Part shown: positions 40,498 through 49,202 of the stretch, piece by piece
Layout of the letters: every line of letters starts with the position of its first letter
Numbering within the stretch: the stretch's first letter is position 1
Assembly: GCA_000171835.1 (NCBI GenBank)
Contig: ABHC01000009.1
Coordinates: 124,001-188,000, forward strand
Direction of reading: 5' to 3'
Length of the DNA: 64,000 bases
Source of the DNA: an alpha proteobacterium BAL199
GTDB taxonomy: Bacteria > Pseudomonadota > Alphaproteobacteria > Thalassobaculales > Thalassobaculaceae
Made by a program: the position numbers and the translations under genes
The notes under the pieces: generated by a model
The model's database searches: none
Told to the model about the DNA's origin: nothing
Seen by the model: the letters and a program-made list of their open reading frames with translations, nothing else

Positions 40498-42476
40498 CGG
40501 ATCGCCTGGCCGGCCCGGCGGCCTTCCGCCACCGCCTGCATCAGGGCACGGGGTTGGTAGGCATCGCCGATCACCTGCGGCGCGTGTCCGCGCTCCCGCA
40601 GGGCGGTCAGCAGCGCTGTGCGCGGGCGCCGGGGGGAGGCATGTGCGACGGCGTCGATCCCCTCGACCCTCAATCGCGCGCCGGTCAGCAGATGATGGAA
40701 GCCGACCGCACCCTGCATCAGATCGTCCGGAGCGAGATCGACCCGGGCATTGTTCTCGACCCGCACACGGCGCGCGGCGAGCCGTTCCAGCATGCCCTGG
40801 CGCACCACCAGGGGCTCCCGCTGGGCCGGGACCTCCCACTCCGACAGGACCGTGACCGTCGCGAACCGGTCGGCGAGCAACTCGGCGGCGCGGTAGACCC
40901 AGATGCTGTCGTCCCGGTCGATCAGCAGCAGGCCGTCGCCCATCGGACCAGCGCGTCGCAGCGCGTCCTGCACCAGCGCCCGCAGGGACGGCAGGGGCAG
41001 GCCATCATCGAGCGCCGGCCCGTCCCAGGGCGTCTCAGCGCCTGTCGCCAGGATGATGGTGTCGGGCGCGCAGGCCTCGACATCCTGGGCCGTGGCGGTC
41101 AGCCCGCGTTCGAGGCGGACGCCCGCGGCGGCGGCACGGGCGGCGTCGAAGTCGTACACCCCTTCGAGGCCCTCGCCCCCGGGCAGGCGTGCGGCGGTAT
41201 GGGCCCGGCCGCCGAGATCGCCCGAGGCGTGGAACAGGGTAACCGTATGCCCGGCCTCCGCCGCTTCGGCCGCCGCCGAAAGACCGGCGATCCCGCCGCC
41301 GACCACGACGACCCGACGCCCCTGCCTAGCACCCGGGCGAGGTCGCGATCCGCTCAGTTCCGCCGCCGTCCCGAGATCCGGATTGGTGTCGCAGACCAGG
41401 GAGGCGGGCTCGGCGATGGCCCCCCAGCAGGTGTTGCAGGACACGCAGGGCCGTATCGCATGGCTGCGGCCGGACAGGGCTTTTCCGGTCCAGGCCGGAT
41501 CGGCGATCAGGGCGCGCCCGACACCGATGAAATCCGCCTGGTCGCGGGCCAGCATCGCCTCGCCCTCGTTCGGATCGACGATACGGGCGAGGCCCATGAC
41601 CGGCACCCCGTTGGTGTCGCGGCGCAACTCCGCCGTCTTCTCGGCATAGGATGCGCGGGGCCAATGTCCGTCGGGGATATGCCAGTGGAGCTGCCGGTTC
41701 TGCGCGCCCCAGGCAAAGGCGACATAGTCGATTGTCTGCGGATCCGACAGGGCGGAAGCGATCTGGCCTGCCTGGGCGAGGTCGATGCCGGCGGGGTCGC
41801 CATCTTCGGCCGGGAGCTTCAGGCCGAGCACGAAGTCGCGTCCGCAGGCCGACCGGATCGCGGCGACCAGCTCGCGCAGCAGGGTCATCCGGCCGTCCAG
41901 GTCGCCGCCGAAGCGGTCGGTGCGGCGGTTGCTGTGGGCCGACAGGAACTGATGGAACAGGTGGCCGTGACCGGCGGAAACCTCCACCCCGTCGAATCCC
42001 GCCCGCTGCAGACGGCCGGCGGCGGCGGCGAAGGCGTCCACCATGGCCTCCACCTCGCCGGTCGACAGCGCGTGGGGAACGGCGCCGGTCAGGTCGTCGG
42101 GCAGGGCGCTTGGCGCGAAGGTCCGGTCGACTCGCGCCCGGGAGTAATTGCCGCGCCCGCGCTCCTGCAACTGGGCCAGGATCCGGCAGTCGTGGTGGGT
42201 GACGGCCGATGCGAGGCGCGCCAGATCGGGCAGCCCGGCGTCGCTATGGGCGTTCAGATAGGCGCCGCGGCCGGCCTGAGAGGGCAGGGCGTTCACCGCT
42301 TCGGTCACGATCATCGACACCCCGCCCTGGGCGCGGTTCCGGTGATAGGCGATCAGCCGGTCGGTGACCCGTTCCGCCGCGGCGTAGCGCGTCAGGATCG
42401 CCGCATGCGCGACCCGGTTCTTCAGCCGCAGCGCCCCGAATCGCAACGGGCGAGACAGGTGCTCGAAAGCGCTCAT
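40494..42476 (-). CDS. NADH:flavin oxidoreductase with Fe-S and FAD domains (dienoyl-CoA reductase / TMADH-like)
   Basis: The 660-residue protein has an old-yellow-enzyme TIM barrel (residues 1-340; GFDGVEVSAGHGHLFHQFLS, SNRRTDRFGGDLDGR). A 4Fe-4S motif follows (CVSCNTCWG and a fourth Cys in LVCDTNP), then a C-terminal FAD/NAD domain (VVVVGGGIAGLSAAAEAAEA). This matches FadH, trimethylamine dehydrogenase and stachydrine- or proline-betaine-demethylase relatives. It could reduce a conjugated bond or remove an N-methyl group. It starts inside the end of the LysR gene (four-base overlap), so both are translated together. Confidence 0.87.
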   Translation of the reverse strand: MSAFEHLSRPLRFGALRLKNRVAHAAILTRYAAAERVTDRLIAYHRNRAQGGVSMIVTEAVNALPSQAGRGAYLNAHSDAGLPDLARLASAVTHHDCRILAQLQERGRGNYSRARVDRTFAPSALPDDLTGAVPHALSTGEVEAMVDAFAAAAGRLQRAGFDGVEVSAGHGHLFHQFLSAHSNRRTDRFGGDLDGRMTLLRELVAAIRSACGRDFVLGLKLPAEDGDPAGIDLAQAGQIASALSDPQTIDYVAFAWGAQNRQLHWHIPDGHWPRASYAEKTAELRRDTNGVPVMGLARIVDPNEGEAMLARDQADFIGVGRALIADPAWTGKALSGRSHAIRPCVSCNTCWGAIAEPASLVCDTNPDLGTAAELSGSRPRPGARQGRRVVVVGGGIAGLSAAAEAAEAGHTVTLFHASGDLGGRAHTAARLPGGEGLEGVYDFDAARAAAAGVRLERGLTATAQDVEACAPDTIILATGAETPWDGPALDDGLPLPSLRALVQDALRRAGPMGDGLLLIDRDDSIWVYRAAELLADRFATVTVLSEWEVPAQREPLVVRQGMLERLAARRVRVENNARVDLAPDDLMQGAVGFHHLLTGARLRVEGIDAVAHASPRRPRTALLTALRERGHAPQVIGDAYQPRALMQAVAEGRRAGQAIR

Positions 42477-43387
42477 CGGCTCCGCCGCCCTTCGCGGCCC
42501 ACCCGTTTGATATGCTCCAGCATCCGCGCCACTTCCGCCGACATCGGCGTGCCGGCCGGCACATAGACGCCGTAGGCATGGGTAATGGCCGGCGCGATCT
42601 GGGCGGTCACCGTGTCGGGCCCGGCCAAAGCGCGCGCGACGAACGGATCCAGAATCGCGCAGCCGACCCCCGCCCGGGCCAGAAGGGCGGCGCTGGCGAG
42701 CGATGTCGTCTCCGCCACATAGGGCGGTTCCAATCCCAGGGCAGACCAGCTGGTCTCCACGCTCTCCTGATAGGAGGCGAAGGGGTCCAGGGAGATGAAG
42801 GGCAGCCCTGCCAGAAGCGACAGGTTCGGCCACTCGCCCGCCACGGGCCGCACACCCGCGGGTAGCATGGATTGGGGAACGGCCAGTTTCAGGTCGAACG
42901 GAATCTCGTGCACCAGTTCGAAGGCCAGCGGCCGCATCGGCAGCGGCGCCAGCACGATGTCGACCTGGTCCGACTGATCCAATCCCAGCACTTCGCTGAG
43001 GCTGCGCATGGTCGCGCTCGGCGGCAGGTCCGGGCGGTCGGCGATATAGCCGGCCAGCGCGTCGGGCAGCAGGCCGTGCATGATCGAGCTGGTCGCCACG
43101 AGACGGACCCGGTCATAGGTGCCGGCGCCGATCGAGCGGGCCACCCGCGGCAGATTGTCGAGCAGCTCGACCGCCTTGCGGGCATGGGCGGCGAAGGCGT
43201 GACCGTGCCGGTTCAGGGCAACCCGCCCCCGTACCCGGTCGAACAGGCGGAAGCCGATCTCGTCCTCCAGTCCGGAAATCTTTCGGCTGACCCCGGATTG
43301 GGTAAGGCCGAGGCGTTCCGCGGCGCGCGTGACGCTGCCGGTTTCGGCGACCGCCAGAAACGCTTTCAGGTGGTCTGGCAACGGCAT
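42473..43387 (-). CDS. LysR-family transcriptional regulator
   Basis: The 304-residue protein has an N-terminal winged helix (LKAFLAVAETGSVTRAAERLGLTQSGVSRKISGLEDE, residues 8-44) and a periplasmic-binding-like effector domain (about 90-295). It is divergently oriented to the Tct operon, the classical arrangement for autoregulated LysR activators. It overlaps the reductase gene it precedes by four bases. A dyad with T-N11-A geometry lies at 43408-43422, in the 144-base divergent promoter region. Confidence 0.93.
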   Translation of the reverse strand: MPLPDHLKAFLAVAETGSVTRAAERLGLTQSGVSRKISGLEDEIGFRLFDRVRGRVALNRHGHAFAAHARKAVELLDNLPRVARSIGAGTYDRVRLVATSSIMHGLLPDALAGYIADRPDLPPSATMRSLSEVLGLDQSDQVDIVLAPLPMRPLAFELVHEIPFDLKLAVPQSMLPAGVRPVAGEWPNLSLLAGLPFISLDPFASYQESVETSWSALGLEPPYVAETTSLASAALLARAGVGCAILDPFVARALAGPDTVTAQIAPAITHAYGVYVPAGTPMSAEVARMLEHIKRVGREGRRSR

Positions 43388-43407
43388 AGGGGCTCCCGGC
43401 TCAGTTC

Positions 43408-43422
43408 ATGACGATCTGTCAT
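43408..43422. promoter_or_regulatory. Putative LysR-type operator
   Basis: ATGAC-GATCT-GTCAT is a perfect five-base inverted repeat with five-base spacer and contains the T-N11-A pattern typical of LysR recognition sites. It starts 21 bases upstream of the lysR start codon and about 110 bases before tctC, in the shared intergenic region. Binding is inferred. Confidence 0.6.
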
Positions 43423-43531
43423 GCATTTATGATATCTAATAACTTTACATCATTGCTTCGTCATCCCTAGCATTTCCCATCAAGAGACACAGGCCCGCAA
43501 ATCGTGTCTCGGGGACAGCGAGGTGACTGAC

Positions 43532-44485
43532 ATGCGTGGACTTTCGAAATTGATAGGCGGCGTGCTTCTGGCCGCGACAATGTCGAGCGGTGCCTTCGCC
43601 GCCGGCTATCCGGACAAGCCGATCACCCTGATCTGCCCGTATTCCGCGGGCGGCGGCGGCGACACCGCATCGCGGATCATCGCCAAGCTCGCCGGCGATA
43701 TGATGGGTGTGCAGATCAACGTGGAGAACAAGACCGGCGGCGGGGCGACGATCGGCATTTCCGCCGTCGCCAATGCCGCGCCCGATGGCTATACGATCGG
43801 ATTCATCTCCACGAGTCCGATCACCATCCGCCCGCACATGATGGAAGCGCCGTACAATCCGATCGAGGACCTGACCTATATCGGCCAGTTCGTCGCCAGC
43901 AATCAGCCGATGATCGTGCGCGCCGACAGCCCCTACAAGAGCGTCGACGATCTGATCAAATTCGCCCGCGAGAACCCGGGCAAGCTGCGCTGGTCGACCT
44001 CCGTGCAGCGCGGCGGCCCGCATGTCGCCGTCGAAGCGATGTTCAAGGCCGAGGAGGTGGACGCGACCTTCGTGCCGTTCAAGGGCGGTTCCAAGGTTCT
44101 GGCGGCTCTGCTCGGCGGCACCATCGAGATGGCGATGATTTCCGAGGGCAATAAGTCGACCCTGGACGGCCAGACCCGGATCCTTGCCGAAGGCACGCCG
44201 AACAAGAACCCGGTGACGCCGGAGGCGCCGACCCTGACCGAAGCGGGTTATCCGATCGCGCCTGCCATTTTCTTTGGTCTCGCCGGTCCCAAGGGACTGC
44301 CGGACGACGTGCTGGCGAAGTGGGATGAGGTGCTGCCCAAGGTGCTGGCCAGCCCTGAGTTCAAGCAGATCGCCGAGGCGCAGCAGTGGACGGTCGCCCA
44401 TGCCGGCCATGCGGCGTTTACCAAGATCGTCGAGACCGATTACGCGGCCGCCAAGACGGCGATCGCTGCCATTGGAATGAAGTAG
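43532..44485 (+). CDS. Tripartite tricarboxylate transporter substrate-binding protein, TctC family
   Basis: The start at 43532 has GAGGTGA just upstream. The 317-residue protein has a Sec signal peptide (about residues 1-23, ending GAFAAGYPD), then the family motif KPITLICPYSAGGGGDTASRIIA that binds a carboxylate ligand through backbone and water contacts. Ligands of this family vary widely (citrate, tartrate, aromatic acids, nicotinate), so the name does not fix the substrate. It leads an operon with tctB and tctA. Confidence 0.92.
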   Translation: MRGLSKLIGGVLLAATMSSGAFAAGYPDKPITLICPYSAGGGGDTASRIIAKLAGDMMGVQINVENKTGGGATIGISAVANAAPDGYTIGFISTSPITIRPHMMEAPYNPIEDLTYIGQFVASNQPMIVRADSPYKSVDDLIKFARENPGKLRWSTSVQRGGPHVAVEAMFKAEEVDATFVPFKGGSKVLAALLGGTIEMAMISEGNKSTLDGQTRILAEGTPNKNPVTPEAPTLTEAGYPIAPAIFFGLAGPKGLPDDVLAKWDEVLPKVLASPEFKQIAEAQQWTVAHAGHAAFTKIVETDYAAAKTAIAAIGMK

Positions 44486-44557
44486 TCCACCGTCTGACGA
44501 TCCTCCGGCGGCGCAGGCCATGCGTCATGCGCCGCCGGACATCAGGGAGATGTTACC

Positions 44558-45082
44558 GTGACCCGCTCCGCCGAGGTCCGCAGCGAGATCCTCTTGCTCA
44601 CGGTTCTGCTGGCCGCCGACCTCCTGTTCTATGCCGTGGTGATTCCGTTCGGCATTGCCGACCCGCAAGGGTTCGGGCTGGACGAGGGGCTGCCGCCGAG
44701 CTTTTCCGCCAAGGTTGCCGCCGGTCTTTTGGCTCTGATCATGACCATCCGGCTGGTGAGCCTGTGGTTTCGCCCGGAAATCGCGCAGGCCGACGGCGAC
44801 ATCCTGGCGGATGACGGCGACGACGCGGGCGAGCCAATCACCATCTCGACACGCAACCTGGTCGGCATTGCCGCCGCCCTGGTCTTCGCCTACGTGCTGG
44901 TGCCGGTCATCGGGTTCTACATTTCCGGCTTTCTGCTGCTGTCGGCGCTCATGCGGATCATGGGCGAAGCTCGGCTGCTGGTTCTGGCCTGGCAGCCGGC
45001 GGTGGTGGTTTTCCTGATCTGGGGCCTGTTCGATCGGATCTTCTCCATAAACCTGCCCGCGGGGGTGATTTTCGGTGGGTGA
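44558..45082 (+). CDS. Tripartite tricarboxylate transporter small membrane subunit, TctB family
   Basis: The 174-residue protein (GTG start with AGGGAG upstream) has four predicted membrane helices (about residues 8-28, 49-66, 100-120 and 130-155), the TctB topology. An acidic cytoplasmic or periplasmic loop (ADGDILADDGDDAGE) separates the helix pairs. Its last eight bases overlap the start of tctA. Confidence 0.88.
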   Translation: MTRSAEVRSEILLLTVLLAADLLFYAVVIPFGIADPQGFGLDEGLPPSFSAKVAAGLLALIMTIRLVSLWFRPEIAQADGDILADDGDDAGEPITISTRNLVGIAAALVFAYVLVPVIGFYISGFLLLSALMRIMGEARLLVLAWQPAVVVFLIWGLFDRIFSINLPAGVIFGG

Positions 45083-46601
45083 CACGTTCAGCCTCGTGGC
45101 CGAGGGCGTTGGTCTCGCCCTGACCTGGCAGAGCCTGCTCGCGATCGTCCTTGGCGTCGCGGCCGGTCAGATTCTCGGCGCGATTCCCGGACTGACCGCG
45201 TCCATGGCCGTCGCCCTGTTGATCCCCTATTCGTTCTACTTCGACCCCTGGGTTGGCATCCCGATGCTGCTGGGGATGTTCAAGGGTTCCCTGTTCGGCA
45301 GCAGCACGACGGCGATTCTGATCCGCACGCCGGGCACGCCCGCCGCGTCGGCCACGGTGCTGGACGGTTATCCGCTGGCGCAGCAGGGCAAGGGCGGCAA
45401 GGCGGTCAAGATGGCGCTCTATGCCTCGGTCTTCGGCGACACGTTCAGTGATGTCTGCCTGATCTTCTTCGCCAGCCTGCTGGCCATGGTCGCCCTGAAG
45501 TTCGGCCCGGCGGAGTACACCATCCTCATCGTCCTGGCGCTGTGCTCGCTCGGCATGCTGTCCAGCCGGCCGGCCTGGAAGGGTCTGGTGGCGACGCTGG
45601 CCGGAGTGATTATCGGTATGATCGGCCTCGACCCCATGGCGGGCACGCCGCGCCTGACCTTCGACAACCCCGAGCTGGAGGAGGGGATCGGCCTGATCCC
45701 CATGCTGATCGGTTTCCTCGCCGTCTCCGAGGTGTTCCGCCAGATGAGCGGCAAGGCCGAGGATCTGTCGGCCAAGGCCATCCGTTACTCCGACGATCCG
45801 GCCGACAACCGGGTCTCCATGGCCGAGTTCATCAGTTGCCTGCCCACATTGTTCCGGTCCTCGGCGATCGGCACCGCCATCGGCGCGATGCCGGGGCTGG
45901 GATCGACGGTCGCCGCCTTCATCGCCTATGGCGAGGCGCGGCGCGCCTCCAAACATCCGGAAAAATTCGGCAAGGGCGCCCTGGAAGGCGTGGCCGCCCC
46001 TGAGGCGGCGAACAACGCCGTCTCCGGGGCCAACCTGATCCCGCTGCTGGCTTTCGGTATTCCAGGCGATATCGCCGCTGCCCTGATCCTGAGCGCGCTG
46101 ATGGTTCAGGGTGTCACGGTCGGCCCGCTCGCGTTCTCGCAGAACCCGCTGCCGCTCTATGCGATCTATGCCGCGCTGATCCTGGCCAACGTCGTCAACC
46201 TGATCCTAGGTCTCGGCTTGGCCAAGGTCGCCTCCGTCGCCTTCTCGGTGCCGCGCCGCCTGTTGCTGGCGAGCGTGCTGGTGATCGCGGCCGCCGGCAG
46301 TTTCGCGCTGCGCGGATCGGTCTTTGACATCCAGCTCGTCTTCCTGTTCGGCATCTTCGGCTACGTGATGATGCGGTTCGGCTTCCCGCCGGTGCCGTTG
46401 CTGATCGGTTTCATCCTGATGCCGCTCCTGGAGGAGAACCTGCGAACGGTGCTGCTGCTCGCCTCGACCTACGACGAGCATCTGTTCTTCGTCTTCAAAC
46501 GCCCGGCCTTTCTGTCTCTGCTCGCGCTGATGGGAACGGCGATCGGTCTCGTCCTCTGGCGACGGCGACGGCGCGCGCTCGGAGCAAGACCCGACGCCTG
46601 A
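45075..46601 (+). CDS. Tripartite tricarboxylate transporter large membrane subunit, TctA family
   Basis: The 508-residue polytopic protein (GTG start) carries the TctA hallmarks GAIPGLTASMAVALLIP and GSSTTAILIRTPGTPAASATVLDGYPLA near the N terminus. The repeat AIGAMPGLGSTVAAFIAYGEARRASKHPEKFGKG lies in the second half. It forms the translocation channel with TctB and takes the ligand from TctC. The end is followed after 38 bases by the class IV aminotransferase gene. Confidence 0.94.
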   Translation: MGDTFSLVAEGVGLALTWQSLLAIVLGVAAGQILGAIPGLTASMAVALLIPYSFYFDPWVGIPMLLGMFKGSLFGSSTTAILIRTPGTPAASATVLDGYPLAQQGKGGKAVKMALYASVFGDTFSDVCLIFFASLLAMVALKFGPAEYTILIVLALCSLGMLSSRPAWKGLVATLAGVIIGMIGLDPMAGTPRLTFDNPELEEGIGLIPMLIGFLAVSEVFRQMSGKAEDLSAKAIRYSDDPADNRVSMAEFISCLPTLFRSSAIGTAIGAMPGLGSTVAAFIAYGEARRASKHPEKFGKGALEGVAAPEAANNAVSGANLIPLLAFGIPGDIAAALILSALMVQGVTVGPLAFSQNPLPLYAIYAALILANVVNLILGLGLAKVASVAFSVPRRLLLASVLVIAAAGSFALRGSVFDIQLVFLFGIFGYVMMRFGFPPVPLLIGFILMPLLEENLRTVLLLASTYDEHLFFVFKRPAFLSLLALMGTAIGLVLWRRRRRALGARPDA

Positions 46602-46639
46602 CCGTCAAGCAGGCCCGACTTTCGGAAGGAAACAGAAGA

Positions 46640-47560
46640 ATGACGCTACAAGACCGTCCGCCGTTTGCCATCCTCAACGGTGAGATCGTGCCGTTCGACC
46701 AGGCCAAAGTGTCCATCATGGCGCCGGGGCTGACCTTCGCGGTGCTCGCCTTCGAGGGGTTGCGCGGCTACTGGAACGCCGAGGACGAGCAGCTTTATGT
46801 CTTTCGCGTGGCCGAGCACATGGATCGGCTGGCCTTCTCCAACGCGGTGATCGAGATCGACGAGCCGCAGCCCCAGGGCGTGTTGGCCGATCAGATGCTG
46901 GCGCTGATGCGCAAATGCTGTTTCCGGGAAGACGTCTACATTCGGATGCAGACCTATATCGACGATTGGGGCGACATGACCGCAAGCGGTCCGGTCGGCT
47001 GGTCGATCGTCGCCCGCCAGCGCGGGCGGGTCGCGGCCTTCGCCGAGGGACGGCATTTCGGGGTCAGCAGTTGGCGTCGCAATGCCGACGATGCCAGCCC
47101 GCCGCGTATCAAGGCCTCGGCCAACTACCTGAACAGCCGGCTTGCGGGCCTGGAAGCGAAGCGCAGCGGGTATGACGCGGCCGTTCTACTGAACCGCGAC
47201 GGCAGCGTCAGCGAAGGGCCGGGCGGTTGCCTTTTCGTCATGCGCGACGGCACCCTGATCACCCCGCCGGTGACCGCCGGCATTCTGGAGAGCGTGACCC
47301 GGCGCACCCTGATCGAGCTGATCCGGGATGCGGGCATCCCGCTGGAGATCCGCGATGTCGGCCGCACCGAGCTGTACCTGGCCGAAGAGGCCTTCTACTG
47401 CGGCACTGGCCAGGAAATGGTCCCGATCCTCAGCTTCGACCGCAAGCCGGTAGGCAAGGGCGAGCCCGGCGCCACCACGCGGGACCTGCAACGCCTGTAC
47501 GACGCCGTGGTGCGGGGGCGCAACGCGCGCTACCGCCACTGGCTGACCCCCGTTTACTGA
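46640..47560 (+). CDS. Class IV aminotransferase (branched-chain or D-amino acid type)
   Basis: The 306-residue protein is a fold-type IV PLP enzyme. ASPPRIKASANYLNSRLAGLEA contains the Schiff-base Lys (about residue 157), GSVSEGPGGCLFVMRDG the cofactor-phosphate and substrate region, and a GTGQEMVPI segment is near the end. An AGGAAAC sequence precedes the ATG. It lies in the Tct-Hyu operon between transporter and hydantoinase genes, suggesting it transaminates an intermediate of the imported compound rather than housekeeping branched-chain amino acids. Confidence 0.87.
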   Translation: MTLQDRPPFAILNGEIVPFDQAKVSIMAPGLTFAVLAFEGLRGYWNAEDEQLYVFRVAEHMDRLAFSNAVIEIDEPQPQGVLADQMLALMRKCCFREDVYIRMQTYIDDWGDMTASGPVGWSIVARQRGRVAAFAEGRHFGVSSWRRNADDASPPRIKASANYLNSRLAGLEAKRSGYDAAVLLNRDGSVSEGPGGCLFVMRDGTLITPPVTAGILESVTRRTLIELIRDAGIPLEIRDVGRTELYLAEEAFYCGTGQEMVPILSFDRKPVGKGEPGATTRDLQRLYDAVVRGRNARYRHWLTPVY

Positions 47561-47573
47561 TAGTCAGGAGCAG

Positions 47574-49202
47574 ATGATGGACCCGATCCGTGTCGGCCTG
47601 ATCTGGCGCCGCCTCGAAGGCGTCGTCGATCAGGTGGCGGAGACCTTCCTGCGCGCGGCGTTCTCCGTCGTCGTCCGCGACAACTACGACATGGCGTTCA
47701 GCCTGTTCGACTCCCAGGGCCGGCTGATCGCCCAGTCGAAGCGTAGCATCCCGAGCTTCACGGGCACGCTGCCGCGCACCCTGGAGGCGGTTCTGGAACG
47801 CTACCCGATCGAGCGGCTGAACCCGGGCGACACGCTGATCTCAAACGACAGCTGGATCGGCACCGGCCATCTCAACGACATCTCGATGATCCATCCGATC
47901 TTCAGTGACGGCCGGCTGATCGCGTTTGCCGGTAGTACCGCCCATACCGTTGATATCGGCGGGGCGCCGTCGCCGACCGCACGCGACCGCTATGAGGAGG
48001 GGCTCTGCATTCCGATCTGCAAGATCGTCGAGCGGGGCGAGGAGAGCGAGACCGTCATCGATTTTCTGACTCAGAACCTGCGCCAGCCGGACGAGACCCT
48101 CGGCGACATCCGCGCCCAGTTCGCCGCCTACCGCGACTGCACGGCGAAGCTGATGGACATGCTCGCCGATGAGGACCTGCCGGATCTGGACACCGTCGCC
48201 GACGAGATCATCGCCCGCTCCGAGGAGAGCATGCGTAAGGCCATCGCGGCCTTGCCCGACGGCGAATGGCGCGATGAATTTCAGACCGACGGCTTCGACC
48301 ATCCGCTGACCATCGCCTGCAAGGTCAGCATCTCGGGCGACGAGATGACGGTCGATTTCACCGGCACCTCGCCGCAGGTGCCCTGGCCGATCAACTGCGT
48401 GCTGAACTACACCCAGGCCTACAGCCGCTACGCGGTGAAGTGTCTGCTCGATCCGGAGGCGCCGAACAATGCCGGGTCGCTGCGGCCGATCCATGTGATC
48501 GCGCCGGAAGGATGCCTGCTGAACGCCCGATCGCCGGCGCCGGTCTGGGGGCGACATCTGTCCGGCCACTATGTCCCACCGGCGGTCCTCGGCGCGTTGG
48601 CGGCGGTGGTGCCGGAGCGGGCGGTGGCGGAATCCGGCTCGCCGCTCTGGAACGTCTATTTCAGCGGCCAGCGTGGCCCGAAAGCCGAGAACTTCGTCAA
48701 GATGTACTTCATGAATGGCGGCCACGGTGCGCGCTCGATCAGCGACGGTCCCGGCTGTCTCAGCTTTCCCAGCAACGTGTCGAACGAGCCGGTGGAGGTG
48801 TTCGAGAGCCAGACGCCGATGCTGGTCACCGAAAAGGCTTTCGTCCCGGACACTGGCGGGGCCGGGCGCAACCGTGGCGGCAACGCTCAGCGTATCGGCT
48901 TCCGCTCCCTGTCCGACGCGCCGATCACCATGACGATCCGCCACGAGCGGGTGAAATATCCGCCGCGCGGCCTGCTCGGCGGACTGCCGGGAGCGGCGGG
49001 CACCGACCGGCTGAACGGCGCGACGTTGGAGCCGAAGTCGCGCACCGTTCTGAAGCAGGGCGACGAGGTGGTGTTCCAGACACCCGGCGGCGGCGGGCTC
49101 TACCCGCCGCAGGAGCGCGCGCCCGAGAAGATCCGCACGGATATCGAGACCGGACTGGTAACCCGCGAGGAAGCGAGCAGGACCTATGGCAAGTTCGACT
49201 GA
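47574..49202 (+). CDS. Hydantoinase B/oxoprolinase family subunit
   Basis: The 542-residue protein has the HyuB features DNYDMAFSLFDSQGRLIAQS, LISNDSWIGTGHLNDISMIHPIF (metal/substrate region), VDFTGTSPQVPWPINCVLNYTQA and a GGAGRNRGG segment near the C terminus. HyuB pairs with HyuA to hydrolyse cyclic amides with ATP (N-methylhydantoin, 5-oxoproline), or forms related carboxylases. Its end overlaps hyuA by 17 bases. The order B then A is reversed relative to the common A-B order. Confidence 0.92.
   Translation: MMDPIRVGLIWRRLEGVVDQVAETFLRAAFSVVVRDNYDMAFSLFDSQGRLIAQSKRSIPSFTGTLPRTLEAVLERYPIERLNPGDTLISNDSWIGTGHLNDISMIHPIFSDGRLIAFAGSTAHTVDIGGAPSPTARDRYEEGLCIPICKIVERGEESETVIDFLTQNLRQPDETLGDIRAQFAAYRDCTAKLMDMLADEDLPDLDTVADEIIARSEESMRKAIAALPDGEWRDEFQTDGFDHPLTIACKVSISGDEMTVDFTGTSPQVPWPINCVLNYTQAYSRYAVKCLLDPEAPNNAGSLRPIHVIAPEGCLLNARSPAPVWGRHLSGHYVPPAVLGALAAVVPERAVAESGSPLWNVYFSGQRGPKAENFVKMYFMNGGHGARSISDGPGCLSFPSNVSNEPVEVFESQTPMLVTEKAFVPDTGGAGRNRGGNAQRIGFRSLSDAPITMTIRHERVKYPPRGLLGGLPGAAGTDRLNGATLEPKSRTVLKQGDEVVFQTPGGGGLYPPQERAPEKIRTDIETGLVTREEASRTYGKFD

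Noticed and set aside
42477-42833. N-terminal extension of the FMN/Fe-S reductase to 779 residues
   Set aside because: The extra 119 residues lie entirely within the LysR gene and have no fold similarity; the ATG at 42476 begins the conserved barrel.
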